From contig OU015660.1 of assembly GCA_907165275.2 (NCBI GenBank), positions 3,722,501-3,786,500 of the forward strand: a stretch of 64,000 nt of DNA, in the 5' to 3' direction. A program made the translations under genes and the position numbers. The notes below the pieces were generated by a model. That model did no database searches. It was not told where the DNA came from and was given only the letters and a program-made list of their open reading frames with translations. Shown piece by piece: positions 12,032 to 21,715 of the stretch (position 1 is its first letter; the number at the start of each line of letters is the position of its first letter). This DNA comes from Zygaena filipendulae (lineage: Eukaryota > Arthropoda > Insecta > Lepidoptera > Zygaenidae).

Positions 12032-12562
12032 TTGTTTATTACTAATTACAGTTATATAAAGTTATCCGACTTTACCGATATAAAAATGCTTATTGAAGGC
12101 CGAAATTGGATGCATGATTCAGAGGGAAATAAAATATTATGGTCCAATATTATGGAAATGGTCGCGTGCCATACTCATGAGAGCATACTGAAGTTAAAAT
12201 ATAGCTTTGAAGATGATTATGTGGAGTTACACACACGTGATCTACCAACCAGACTCCCGTCTGGAGGCGCCCGCATACGAGGTGGACGCACACGAAGTGG
12301 ATGTACACGAGGTGCACGAACACTCCGTATTACTACTACTCCTCCTACTGAAATTCCAGTCATTCCCGAGTTGCAAAAAGCTTACAATAAACCATTCACT
12401 ATGCCTAAAGCCTTGCACTCAGACTTCTTAAGTCATTGCAAAAGTTATGATATTCCACGCCACTAGGTACCATCATTTTTATAATGCTTTGGTTAGCGAA
12501 ACTAAAAAGGATGTAATAGCAGAACATCATTCGCAAGAAGACACACCATTTTCTTATGAATA
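12032..12562 (+). pseudogene. Frameshifted transposon-type protein remnant
   Basis: The frame codes for a 144-residue segment: GRNWMHDSEGNKILWSNIME, a KYSFEDDYVEL stretch, a repetitive RGGRTRSGCTRG part, then PKALHSDFLSHCKSYDIPRH. A one-base shift at about 12462 continues it as YHHFYNALVSE to a stop at 12560-12562. The order (charged block, linker, PKA..DFLSHC..IPxxYHxFY) is like C-termini of insect transposable-element proteins whose class I cannot name. It sits directly beside the 11390-12030 repeat. The first Met is uncertain, and the 5' part is missing or in another exon. Confidence 0.45.
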
Positions 12563-12689
12563 ATATTGTTATTATTTCTTTTTGATATCGCTATTTGATT
12601 AGATTGTGATATTGATTCTGGTTTTATTAACATCGTGAGGAAACCATATTTATTTATTTATTTATTTATTTGTTTATTTGCAAGAATAT

Positions 12690-12760
12690 GGTAGGTACAT
12701 AGCATGGTGGTAGGGCGCTCTCTAGTGCCCGGCTGGCTAGCTACCACCTTCAAGTTGAAA
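12690..12760. repeat. Retroposon-like fragment
   Basis: A (TTTA)n tract at 12650-12675 adjoins GGTGGTAGGGCGCTC...CTAGCTACCACC, wording typical of lepidopteran non-LTR fragments. Weak call. Confidence 0.3.
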
Positions 12761-13083
12761 ATCTGTCGTAGAAAGGTTATAATAATCTGAAGATAAAGTT
12801 ATTGTTATATTGTGTTGATTTTCTTATAACTTAATTATGCAAAGTGTCCCAAACATTAAGTAAAAATGTCATTATTGTGTGTAAACTGTGTTTTTCCTTT
12901 ATTAAACAAATTGAACGTGTTGATTGCGATAATTTTGTTTCGTTTTACACAATACCCTAGGATAAATATACTTATATACATGGATATAATATATACAGGC
13001 ATAATATAATATTATTATTATTGTTTACAAATAAATACACTAGATTTAGAGATATTTACGTAATACTCTAGATATTCAATAAA

Positions 13084-13146
13084 AATGTACTCGTGCCAAT
13101 ACAACAATATTTGTACAATGTACACAGCATTCACGAGTACATTTTC
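13084..13146. repeat. Inverted repeat with 14-bp stems
   Basis: AAAATGTACTCGTG and its complement CACGAGTACATTTT enclose about 35 bp. Confidence 0.6.
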
Positions 13147-13209
13147 CAAATCAATAATTAAATTCATGTAATAACACTGCAAAACTCTATTACTGTATCC
13201 GCCATACAC

Positions 13210-14239
13210 ACTTCAGAACAGCGCATAATGTTGCAATAGACTATTGCTGATCGACAAATTTAGTACTTTTCACCGGAATAAAACCACAATGGACCCTAAA
13301 GGAAACAACTTTAAATGCATGAAGCGGCATTATCGTTTTTTAAGGATTTTTAGGTATTTCCTAAGCACTAAAACCTTGTGTATATTAAATGTTACTCCAG
13401 AAAAAATAACGCATCGTTTGTTATACAAACCGTTTTGATACGCCTCGTAGTTTAGTAATTATTCAAGATTTTCACTAAAACCTTTCTCCTGAACAATTAC
13501 GTTTTGTCGATTGCGGCTTTGTTCCAATAACCCATCGAAATACGTAATTTATTTCGCAAAGACAAATAAATATGAAATGTAATAAAAGTCCCTTTCAAAG
13601 TTTCAAATTTGGTGTTTGTAATTTTTATTTATTCATGAGCATTGAAACCAGATAAATTGGATAACAGGAATGTTTGAAATTCAACTTTGTCTTGAAAGAA
13701 AATCGTTAGCATAGAGCTTCCAGTAATAATGGAGTTTTTCCCCAAAGCAGTTTGTTTTACAATAAGACAATTTCTTAACTGAGTGATGGGTCTTCGGACA
13801 AGTCTTTTGAAAAAATCTCTTTATTGTTTAATTTATTCTGCCTCTACGAAAATTTATTTTACCAATAATTCACATTGAATATTCTGTTTCACTCTTTTGC
13901 GTACACTTACCTTCTAAACTTTATTGTTATTTTCAACAATGTGGCCTTAGGTATTGTGTTAATTTTAATATAAATGACTCTCTACTATTGAATAGATAAA
14001 AGCTGTATATTTTGTTTTAAAAACATCGGATAACAAAGGTATGAGAAGCCGCCAAAGTCAGCTTTTTTACAACATTTTGTACTGAAGTATTTTCCAACTT
14101 CTCGTTCACCAATGAACTTAAGAACTGGTGATAATTAATATTTACTATTACCTACGTATATTTTACCAACAAATACCAACATATTGATAACTTGATATTT
14201 TTCTTCGAAATTCTATAATTTTATTATTTTTCTTTGTTA
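13210..14239. other. No gene seen
   Basis: AT-rich, nothing recognised on either strand. Confidence 0.35.
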
Positions 14240-14570
14240 AAATCAATTTAAAGGTTAAACGCGTAGCACAGAGGCGATGCGGTCGGCCGCGGCGCTCGGC
14301 GGCGCGGCGGCAAGCCACTTCTACGGGTCTACGCGCGCGTCGAGTGCTACGAGCGGAGCGTAGCGTAGCGGTAAGTCCCGCCTCCTAGCCTTATATGAAG
14401 CCCAAGACACGCGCCACGCACTATCGGACACGCGTCACATCGTTGCGATCGGATGCTGTTTTTAAATTTATTTGAGCGCGTAATAATTTCTAATTGCTGG
14501 TACGGAACTCTAAATGAACTCTAAATGTGCGAAGTCCGACACGCACTTGGCCGGTTTATTTCGTCCCGCG
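14240..14570. repeat. GC-rich repeat fragment
   Basis: A CpG-rich block (GCGGTCGGCCGCGGCGCTCG) is followed by TACGAGCGGAGCGTAGCG|GTAAGT and, near 14530, by AGTCCGACACGCACTTGGCC. The last phrase is a widespread repeat in lepidopteran genomes as I remember it, so I read the whole as transposon-derived, despite the donor-like GTAAGT. Confidence 0.4.
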
Positions 14571-14820
14571 AGCAAGCACCAATCACTTTCTTGCGCTCAC
14601 AGTAATATTGTCTTTCATAATTTTATAAATTTTGCGATGTTGCTGCTTAATAGTATTAAGCTTTGAAATTTTTTGCCAGAAGTATCTACCTGAGCCCTTT
14701 TGTGCCGCATTGAAGCATGACAAAATCTCGTTTAATATGATGACACTGTAATAGTACATTGTTATCCTAGGGGTGAAAGTAAGTAAGTCTTTCTCCCGAG
14801 GATAACACTGGGCTTTTCAT

Positions 14821-15294
14821 TACGAATGCAAGGAAAGTCAAAATAAAAATAGGAATTAGCTAAAGAAAAAATGAGGGAAGATCGGATAGTCGCTTGACAC
14901 TTTCCCACCTATTTCTTTTTCTTTGGCCGGCTAGCTATTCAGCCAGTATTTTTTATTTACATTGTGGCGACCTAAAAAAAATATTTTCTTTAATTATTAA
15001 GTATTAATTAAAGAAAATAAAAAAATATAAATAGGAATTAGCTTAAGAAAAAGTGAGTGAATTTTATTTTAATTAATACCTACTTAAACTTTACGTTATT
15101 TCAATTTTACATCGCGCTGGCTGTATAGAAAGTTGAAACATGGTTCAATAGAAATGTGAAAATAGACCTAGTTTGTTTTTAATAATTTGACAGTTGTCAG
15201 TTGAAAGCGATTCTCCCTAGGGCTGAAAAGGGTTACTTTCAACCCGCTTCTCAGGCAACTTCAGACCTACTTTCCGAGTATGAGTAATGAAAAA
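14821..15294. repeat. Two repeat blocks shared with 42676-42927
   Basis: Block one (ATGCAAGGAAAGTCAAAATA) and block two (AGTTGAAAGCGATTCTCCC through GAGTATGAGTAATGAAAA) both recur at 42676-42734 and 42824-42927, but the spacer differs by over 200 bp. The spacer here contains an extra degenerate copy of block one near 15030. Confidence 0.6.
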
Positions 15295-17305
15295 TACATT
15301 TTCCCTGAAAATATTTAGTTGGTGCTTATGTGGTTTGGTTGTTTTACTTGTCGTGACACTTTGTTCGCTTTTTAAATGTGCTCAGGGTCAGAACTCTAAT
15401 CGTGACCTAATTGGTCTTTTCCCGATATTATGTATCTAACCTCATTCCTGAACAATCACGAAACCACAACAAATTTACTAGTAGCTAGGTAGCCTAGCTA
15501 GGTAGGTATATGAAGCTAAAGTTTTGCAGCTTTGGAGAGTAGAAATCAGCGAAAAAAAGATTCCTGAGGAATTCCGAAATTCAAGAGATTGGAATCGGGG
15601 GACACGGCTTGCTCATTTATTTATCCGGACATGATTAGACGGAAAAAGCGTTCCAAGGCAAAAATGTTAAAAGTTTCCATTGACAATCAATAACTTTTAA
15701 TTTCCTTGATTTATTTTTTTGCTTCTGGAAATCGGTGTTAGTTTGTTATGAAGTGAAAACTTCTTTAGCACCGTTGTGATTTGAAAATTTGATGAAACGA
15801 AAAAGCAACACTCAAAAGAGACAAACATATTCCTAAATAAGATTTATTTTGCGAGAGAAGTCTGTGACAAAAATCTTATATTTTTTTTGGTGTTGTAATT
15901 ATTTACAGTTCAGTAATCGTTGCTTCAGCCAGCAACTTTCCTCCCAGGATCATAATTCGTTTTTATTGCCAACCAAAAATTCATGAAAGGAAGGAAATAT
16001 GAATCCGGTGGGGTATGTAATTGGTTCGTGGAGTCGTAACCAAACGAAGCGTGGATAGTTGAGGCAATGCCGGCTTAACACGGGCCGAGTATGTCGCTAT
16101 CCGTTGGATGTTGTATCTATGACAAGGTGAACTGACCTTACAGACATCCAGATACATTTCAAATAACTAGTTTTACCACAAAATCAAGTTTTTATATTGC
16201 GTCTTTAAATATACCTAGAAGAGGTATTTATTGTAGGTATAATCTTTAGATCATTCTTCATTGCATTGTTAAAATAACATAAGCTCTCACTGTCTTTTCT
16301 TTTTTTTATTTACCTATCCGCTTTTTATCCTTTCACTTTAGGGATTTAACTACCAATAATCCTAAAATATGTATTTCTTTATTTCAAACTTCAACTTTCT
16401 AGGCATTTGGTTAGCGAAAAATGTAATTTTATATCACCAAAAAGAAAGATCTTACTATCAAAAAACTCTTTTTTATCCTTCTCTTTTTTTGCAATGACAT
16501 AATTTTTTTTTCTTAATTCTTCTTCGAATTATTACATTCCTTACAATTTATTAGAAAATCTCTAATTGTACTTTTTAAAAACTCCAATGTACAAAGTTAC
16601 TCGGAGGCCTGAGGGTTTAACCGGAAGTCAGAGCTGACAGTTTAATTGTGCGAATTACGGCGAATGTAATTAGAGAGATGGAAAATGCGGGAACTTACTT
16701 AACCTAAGTTATCCACTAATGAGAAAATTAATAAGTATGAAAGTATGAGAAGACTCATTATTTCAGTTACCCACCTACGTCAAAGTAATGGAATTACAAA
16801 TAATTATTTTTTACATAAATTACGACCTATAACGCGTGATGTAATGATTTCTTTTTCTAAGGTACTCAAAGAAGTTTAATTTAAAAAAGGGTCCCATTCA
16901 GTATAATGTTATAAGTGTATATAGTCGTAGTGTATGGCCAAATTTTTATCTATATTCAGCTTTAGTAAGAGTTCGGTCACCAGCAATATATGCGGGCCGG
17001 TACGCGCGTCGACATATTGTGTTAAAACCAGAAAATTCGCAATGAAATATGCAGTAGGGGTAGTGGCGGCTGGCAACACGGAATCTGAGCAGATGTCGCT
17101 TGGGACCGACCCGCGACTAGCCACCGTGTAACAAGTTTACCCGGACTATGTCTCATTTGCGTCTCGTTTTATTTCAAAGAAAGAAACCTCCAAACCACGT
17201 TATTTATGTAACAACCAGGCAAAGAGTTAGGACAGGACAAGCGAGAATTCTAACACAATAATTTCACGTTCATCAAATTACAAACTTTATTGATTAAAAA
17301 ATATT
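15295..17305. other. No gene seen; GC-rich patch at 16970-17115
   Basis: Mostly AT-rich. Around 16970-17115 the sequence becomes CpG-rich (GGGCCGGTACGCGCGTCGAC) and is open in one frame on each strand for about 65-70 codons. No motif or splice pattern distinguishes a gene from composition. Confidence 0.25.
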
Positions 17306-17597
17306 TTTTAATACAGTTGCTCAAAAAGTGGCGTATTGCAGGGACGTTTAGCGTTCGGGATGTGGGCTATTACATACTCGAGCTTTTTGTTTACCTTTCC
17401 CGAACTCGTGCGTTCTCTTTGCCAACTGTCAAATGGCGACACGACTTTGACACACTTTTTTGCATTGCGAAACGTACGTTTCGCATTACTAATACGACTA
17501 GCGCCATCTTTTGACCACAGTTGGAACTTAGTTGAGTTTGTTGTGTTTTTGATATTTTATTAAATTTCTTCATTTTTTTCGCAACTGTATTAAAAAT
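17306..17597. mobile_element. MITE in the left foldback arm
   Basis: About 290 bp between TTTTTAATACAGTTGC and GCAACTGTATTAAAAA. The ends resemble TA-targeting Tc1/mariner-type MITEs (inference). Its partner is at 18376-18665. Confidence 0.7.
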
Positions 17598-18665
17598 AGT
17601 TGTTCAGTACACGTGCGGAACCGTCATTGCAACTAGTTCCGACTGTCAACCCTCACCTTCGGCTGCGCCTCGGCTCGGGTAGACATATGTCGGAACTCTT
17701 TGCAATGACAGGCTTTCCGCACTTATAATGAAATATACTATTGTCACAATTTTTAATACAATGTTAAGGAAAATATTTGATTTGGCGAACAGTTTATATA
17801 AATTACAAAAATCGGGCGTAGAAAGGTTCTAAAGTAGTTTCTTTGCAAAACTTAGTAAAATGGAATGGCTTATCTACTCATCGTCATGATCATCACTGTA
17901 GATGATCTAAAAAAACTAGTAAGTACCTAAGTTAGCTTAAGTCCTGCGTTAATATTTAAGATAATTTTTATCTCAGCAATGTGATGAAACTGATGCCGAA
18001 TTTTATTTAAAATACGCTCTGCAGACAAATAGACAAACCGAAACAAACAAACTCAATTTCGCATTCATTATATTAGTAAGGATATCGTTGAAGATGTGGG
18101 CTGATGTTATGTGTACGAAGATTGTAAACAAACTAGCATGGAATGGGAACTGGCTATCAAGTGAGGCTGCTGGAACATAGGTATGTAGCTACTAGTTTGC
18201 GCTTGACAACAGATAGACTTTCAACTTAAATAGTATATTTCATTATAAGTGCGGAAAGCCTGTCATTGCAAAGAGTTCCGACAAATGTCTACCCGAGCCG
18301 AGGCGCAGCCGAAGGTGAGGGTTGACAGTCGGAACTAGTTGCAATGACGGTTCCGCACGTGTACTGAACAACTATTTTTAATACAGTTACGAAAAATTAA
18401 GCAATTTAATAAAATATCAAAAACACAACAAACTCAACTAAGTTCCAACTGTGATCAAGAGATGGCGCTAGTCGTATTATTAATGCGAAACCTACGTTTC
18501 GCAATGCAAAAAGTGTGGCAAAGTCGTGTCGCCATTTTTGACAGTTGGCAAAGAGAACGCACGAGTTCGGGAAAGGTAAACAAAAAGCTCGAGTATGTAA
18601 TAGCTCACATCCCGAACGCTAAACGTCCCTGCAATACGCCACTTTTTGAGCAACTGTATTAAAAA
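17306..18665. mobile_element. Foldback element, 435-bp inverted arms
   Basis: Arms 17306-17740 and 18231-18665 are inverted copies with few differences, separated by a 490-bp centre. Each arm holds an outer MITE with termini TTTTTAATACAGTTGC and GCAACTGTATTAAAAA. Inside that is a smaller palindrome running from GTGCGGAACCGTCATTGCAA to TTGCAATGACAGGCTTTCCG. The centre contains a short Helitron-like tail fragment near 18020-18082. No transposase is present. Confidence 0.85.
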
Positions 18666-18854
18666 GTACGTATAGTATAGGTAGCCATCTGGGAACTAAA
18701 AACCTTACCACCAAGCACAGCTTCCTACCGATATTTTCATCCTTTCTCAAGTTCTTTGTTACCGAGCGCACCGATCATTGAGCTATTATCATTCCTTGCA
18801 TATGATAGTTTAGAACATATCTATGATAGTATATCCCAAAATTAAAGAAATGAG

Positions 18855-19441
18855 TGTTGGCGGCGTTAGTCCTTAACTATGGATGCGCAGGATACTAACG
18901 CCTATGATTAAGACTGTGTTTTTTTATACTAAGCGGTTATAAGCATGAAATGTAAGTTGCGTAAGCGTCTACTCTGTCCACCGAAGCAAATACAAATGAA
19001 GTGATCAAGTTAGTAGATGATAGGTATAAATGGAATTTATGTATAGGAAAGATAAATATGTTAAGATTATGAAGTGAAGTAATGGAAGTATGGAACGATC
19101 TCACTTGGTTTTGTGTACTATCCTTTGTGTGAATCGCCTTCCTTTCTTCTTGATGCTGATGATCTGAGGTTTGAATGATGATGATGATGATCGTTGTTTG
19201 ACTGCGGTGCTTCGTTGGTGTCACAAGGCCGCTGGCGCGATGACCTTGTGTTGACCGAAGACGTAGCCCGAAGACAGCCAAGTAGTAACGATGAGTAGGT
19301 ATAAGACGGCTCGTATTGGACCATATGTTGGCGGCGTTAGTCCTTAACTATGGATGCGCAGGATACTAACGCCTATGAAGCTGAATAAAACTGTGTAGAG
19401 GACTGTATAAATAAGTATAATGTTGAAATAAAATGATATTA
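18855..19441 (+). mobile_element. Direct-repeat pair, possible terminal-repeat retroelement in miniature
   Basis: A 53-bp sequence starting TGTTGGCGGCGTTAGTCC is identical at 18855-18907 and 19326-19378. Similarity continues weakly for about 50 bp more on both sides, including CTGTGT and an A-rich stretch ending AAATG. Starting with TG and carrying AATAAA, each copy could be a short LTR around a 360-bp interior. The interior has (GAT)n and GGTGTCACAAGGCCGCTGGC but no protein domain. Confidence 0.5.
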
Positions 19442-19444
19442 CAA

Positions 19445-20099
19445 TAATTTGAGATGCGACAGAATAGATCGTGCTACCAGAAGTATGTATGAGGTAGTTA
19501 TAAAAAACGGCTTCTTGTGTCAATGCGATGTCCTTGCAACCGCCTATAGTGTCACCGCTCCTGACGTCGGTGACAGCGGCTAATCGATGTCGCGTCCAAT
19601 GAGTAAATGCAAAAGTTTAATACATCGAGACTAGGTAGGTAATATCATTAATGTGATGCTGCAAAACACGTATATTCACTTTAATAAAACATTTTAAAAA
19701 CTATTTGTATTATCAAAGAGAAAAATCTTATTTCTCTTCGTACGTATTATATATTCACTGAAGATATAATAAACTGAGTGAAAAAGTGTTTTTCATTTAT
19801 CTTTTAAGTTCTAACATAAAGCTATACTTACCTAGTAGGTATTAACAGAAGCTTTCTAAACAAATATCGTTAAGTAAACCAACATTCTAGAGTGAAAGCA
19901 TAATTCGACGGTCCCTGCGTACAATACAGTACCTTTCTGAAAAAATCAAATCTAAAAGTTTGAACTCACATACTTTTTAATATTGGTTTATTATTTGATT
20001 GTTTACTAAAGGATGATGGGCAAGAATGTATGGTAGTTAGTACCCGCTCCAATAGTCTTAGTATTTAATACCCTTGTCCCAATAATCTTAGTATTCAAT
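19445..20099. other. No gene seen
   Basis: A short CG-rich patch (GTCACCGCTCCTGACGTCGG) at about 19550-19575 lies in AT-rich sequence. Nothing coding recognised. Confidence 0.3.
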
Positions 20100-20292
20100 A
20101 ACCTTACTAATATTCTAAACGCGAAAGTTTGTATTTACGGTTGTTTGTTACTATTTCACTGAAAATCTAAAATTAATGCGGGTGAAGTTGAATTAATTAT
20201 TGCATACTGAGCGTTGTCAGAGAAAAACGACATAGGGTACATTTTATCACGGAATTCCCGTGGCATCTCCGAAATTAACACGGGTGAAACTA
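20100..20292 (+). mobile_element. Helitron-like element, short type
   Basis: Starts near CCTTACTAATATTCTAAACG and ends GAAATTAACACGGGTGAAAC. The terminal hairpin is incomplete. Confidence 0.55.
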
Positions 20293-21018
20293 TAGAACTT
20301 AGTGAAAAATAAAATAGGTGGCGTAACGTAGTCTCAAGAACGAAACGAATGAGTGACTGATAAATGACTCTGACTGATGACTGTCTGATACGCTTTTCAC
20401 ACGCACTGCACTCTCGATATATCTCATGGTGCCTTCTAGGTTGGTTGGTATTAGTGAATCAAGTTTTCGGTTGTATCGCCTAAGTTTTAAGTATGACACT
20501 TATATTATTTAGCTGAACAAATGAAACATATCCATACATCAATATCACCGAAGGTACTGACATTTAGGTTACGTCGCTATACATCGTTTTTTTCTCCTTT
20601 GGTTTAGACCAATTTAATAATACAATAATTATTGCTATTGAAACGGGTACCAAAATGCCCATCATCCTTTGGCAGTAGGTATAATAGAAAATTTATATTT
20701 CTCTAATATAAAAGCAAAATAAAAAGGTGAATAACGAAATATAAGTCGACTATTTCACTGTCAGAAAGCAAAATCGTACCATAATCGCGTAGCACTTCGG
20801 TAATCAAATACTTAATAAAGGTGTCAGTGCGCCCATTTCAAACTTGCGCACTCAGTTTTCATAATAACTTTTTATTGAATAATTACTTACTATGTCAAAA
20901 ATTAAAGTGATGTGTAGGTATATCAGATATTTTTAATTAAAATCGCTTACGCTCCTTCAATATTTCCCTCGTTTAACCTTACCATCTGTCTATGCCACAC
21001 TATCTCTTTTATCCTTAC
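20293..21018. other. No gene seen
   Basis: AT-rich. A minus-strand frame at 20299-20499 lacks context. Confidence 0.3.
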
Positions 21019-21150
21019 CTATATAAATGCAAAAACTCATTCATTTGTTTGTTACGCTGTTAGGGGAGAGAAGGATATAGGATAATTTTATCACGGAATT
21101 CCCGCGGAAACTCCGAAATTACCGCGGGTGAAACCGCGGGGAACAGCTAA
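21019..21150 (+). mobile_element. Helitron-like element, short type, internally deleted
   Basis: Has the ATGCAAAAACTCATTCATTTG start and the full 3' module. It ends CTAA, which fits CTRR. Confidence 0.65.
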
Positions 21151-21447
21151 TCTATACATATAAATAAAACTGAAGTGTCTGTCTGTAATTCCAACAGCTT
21201 TTTACTAAATGCATATAAAAGTATATTTACGGTATTTAATAAAAAAATCTATTTTTCAAATTTTTGTCTGTCTGTCTATCTGTTTGTTCCGGCTAATCTC
21301 TCAAACGGCTGGACCGATTTTAACGGGACTTTCACTGGCAGATAGCTGATGTTATAAGGAGAACCTTAGGCTACTTTTATTTTAGAAAAAAATAGTTTCT
21401 GCGGAAAATCTGAAACCCACGCGGGTGAAATCGCGGGGCACAGCTAG
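21151..21447 (+). mobile_element. Helitron-like element, third body type
   Basis: Starts TCTATACATATAAATAAAAC immediately after the CTAA of its neighbour. The body has GGCTGGACCGATTTTAACGG. It ends ATCGCGGGGCACAGCTAG before T. Confidence 0.75.
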
Positions 21448-21537
21448 TATTGATATAATACACGAGAGTTACTTCACGTGTCTAAATTTTGTGTGCCAAG
21501 TTTTGTGTAGGTATACTAAAATATTTTCCCTTTTTTC

Positions 21538-21543
21538 TTTATT
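21538..21543 (-). terminator. Polyadenylation signal of the receptor gene
   Basis: On the minus strand the end of the gene reads TGAATAAAG, so the canonical AATAAA shares its first A with the stop codon. This predicts a 3' UTR of only about 15-35 nt. Confidence 0.6.
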
Positions 21544-21715
21544 CAACCGACAAACTTGGAGAACTGTATGACGATGACTAGATAAGTCATGCAGAGGCTG
21601 GAATAACCGAGTGGTAAAGACATGTTGAGTCCGATCACACCACATAGAGCATATACGATATTGTTTTCATCAATTAACATAAGAAAAGTCTTTAACTTGC
21701 GCCGCTCATTCTTAT
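21543..21715 (-). CDS. Gustatory receptor exon 4, C-terminus (residues 334-390)
   Basis: The acceptor reads TTGTTACAG|AT and restores phase 1 from exon 3 (G+AT = Asp). The exon encodes DKNERRKLKTFLMLID, then the last membrane segment, with TYLVIVIQF seven residues before the TGA. That motif at the extreme C-terminus is the diagnostic feature of insect gustatory receptors. Confidence 0.9.

Noticed and set aside
14280..14400. GC-rich first exon with donor GCG|GTAAGT
   Set aside because: The frame from its ATG stops before the donor, and the flanking AGTCCGACACGCACTTGGCC phrase points to a repeat.
17391..18662. Similar peptides MALVVLVMRN and MALVVLLMRN on opposite strands
   Set aside because: They are the same MITE in the two foldback arms, so the resemblance is duplication of DNA, not a conserved protein pair.
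18937..19281. 114-codon minus-strand frame with an Ile run
   Set aside because: The Ile run is a GAT microsatellite read backwards, and the frame fills the interior of a direct-repeat element without any domain.
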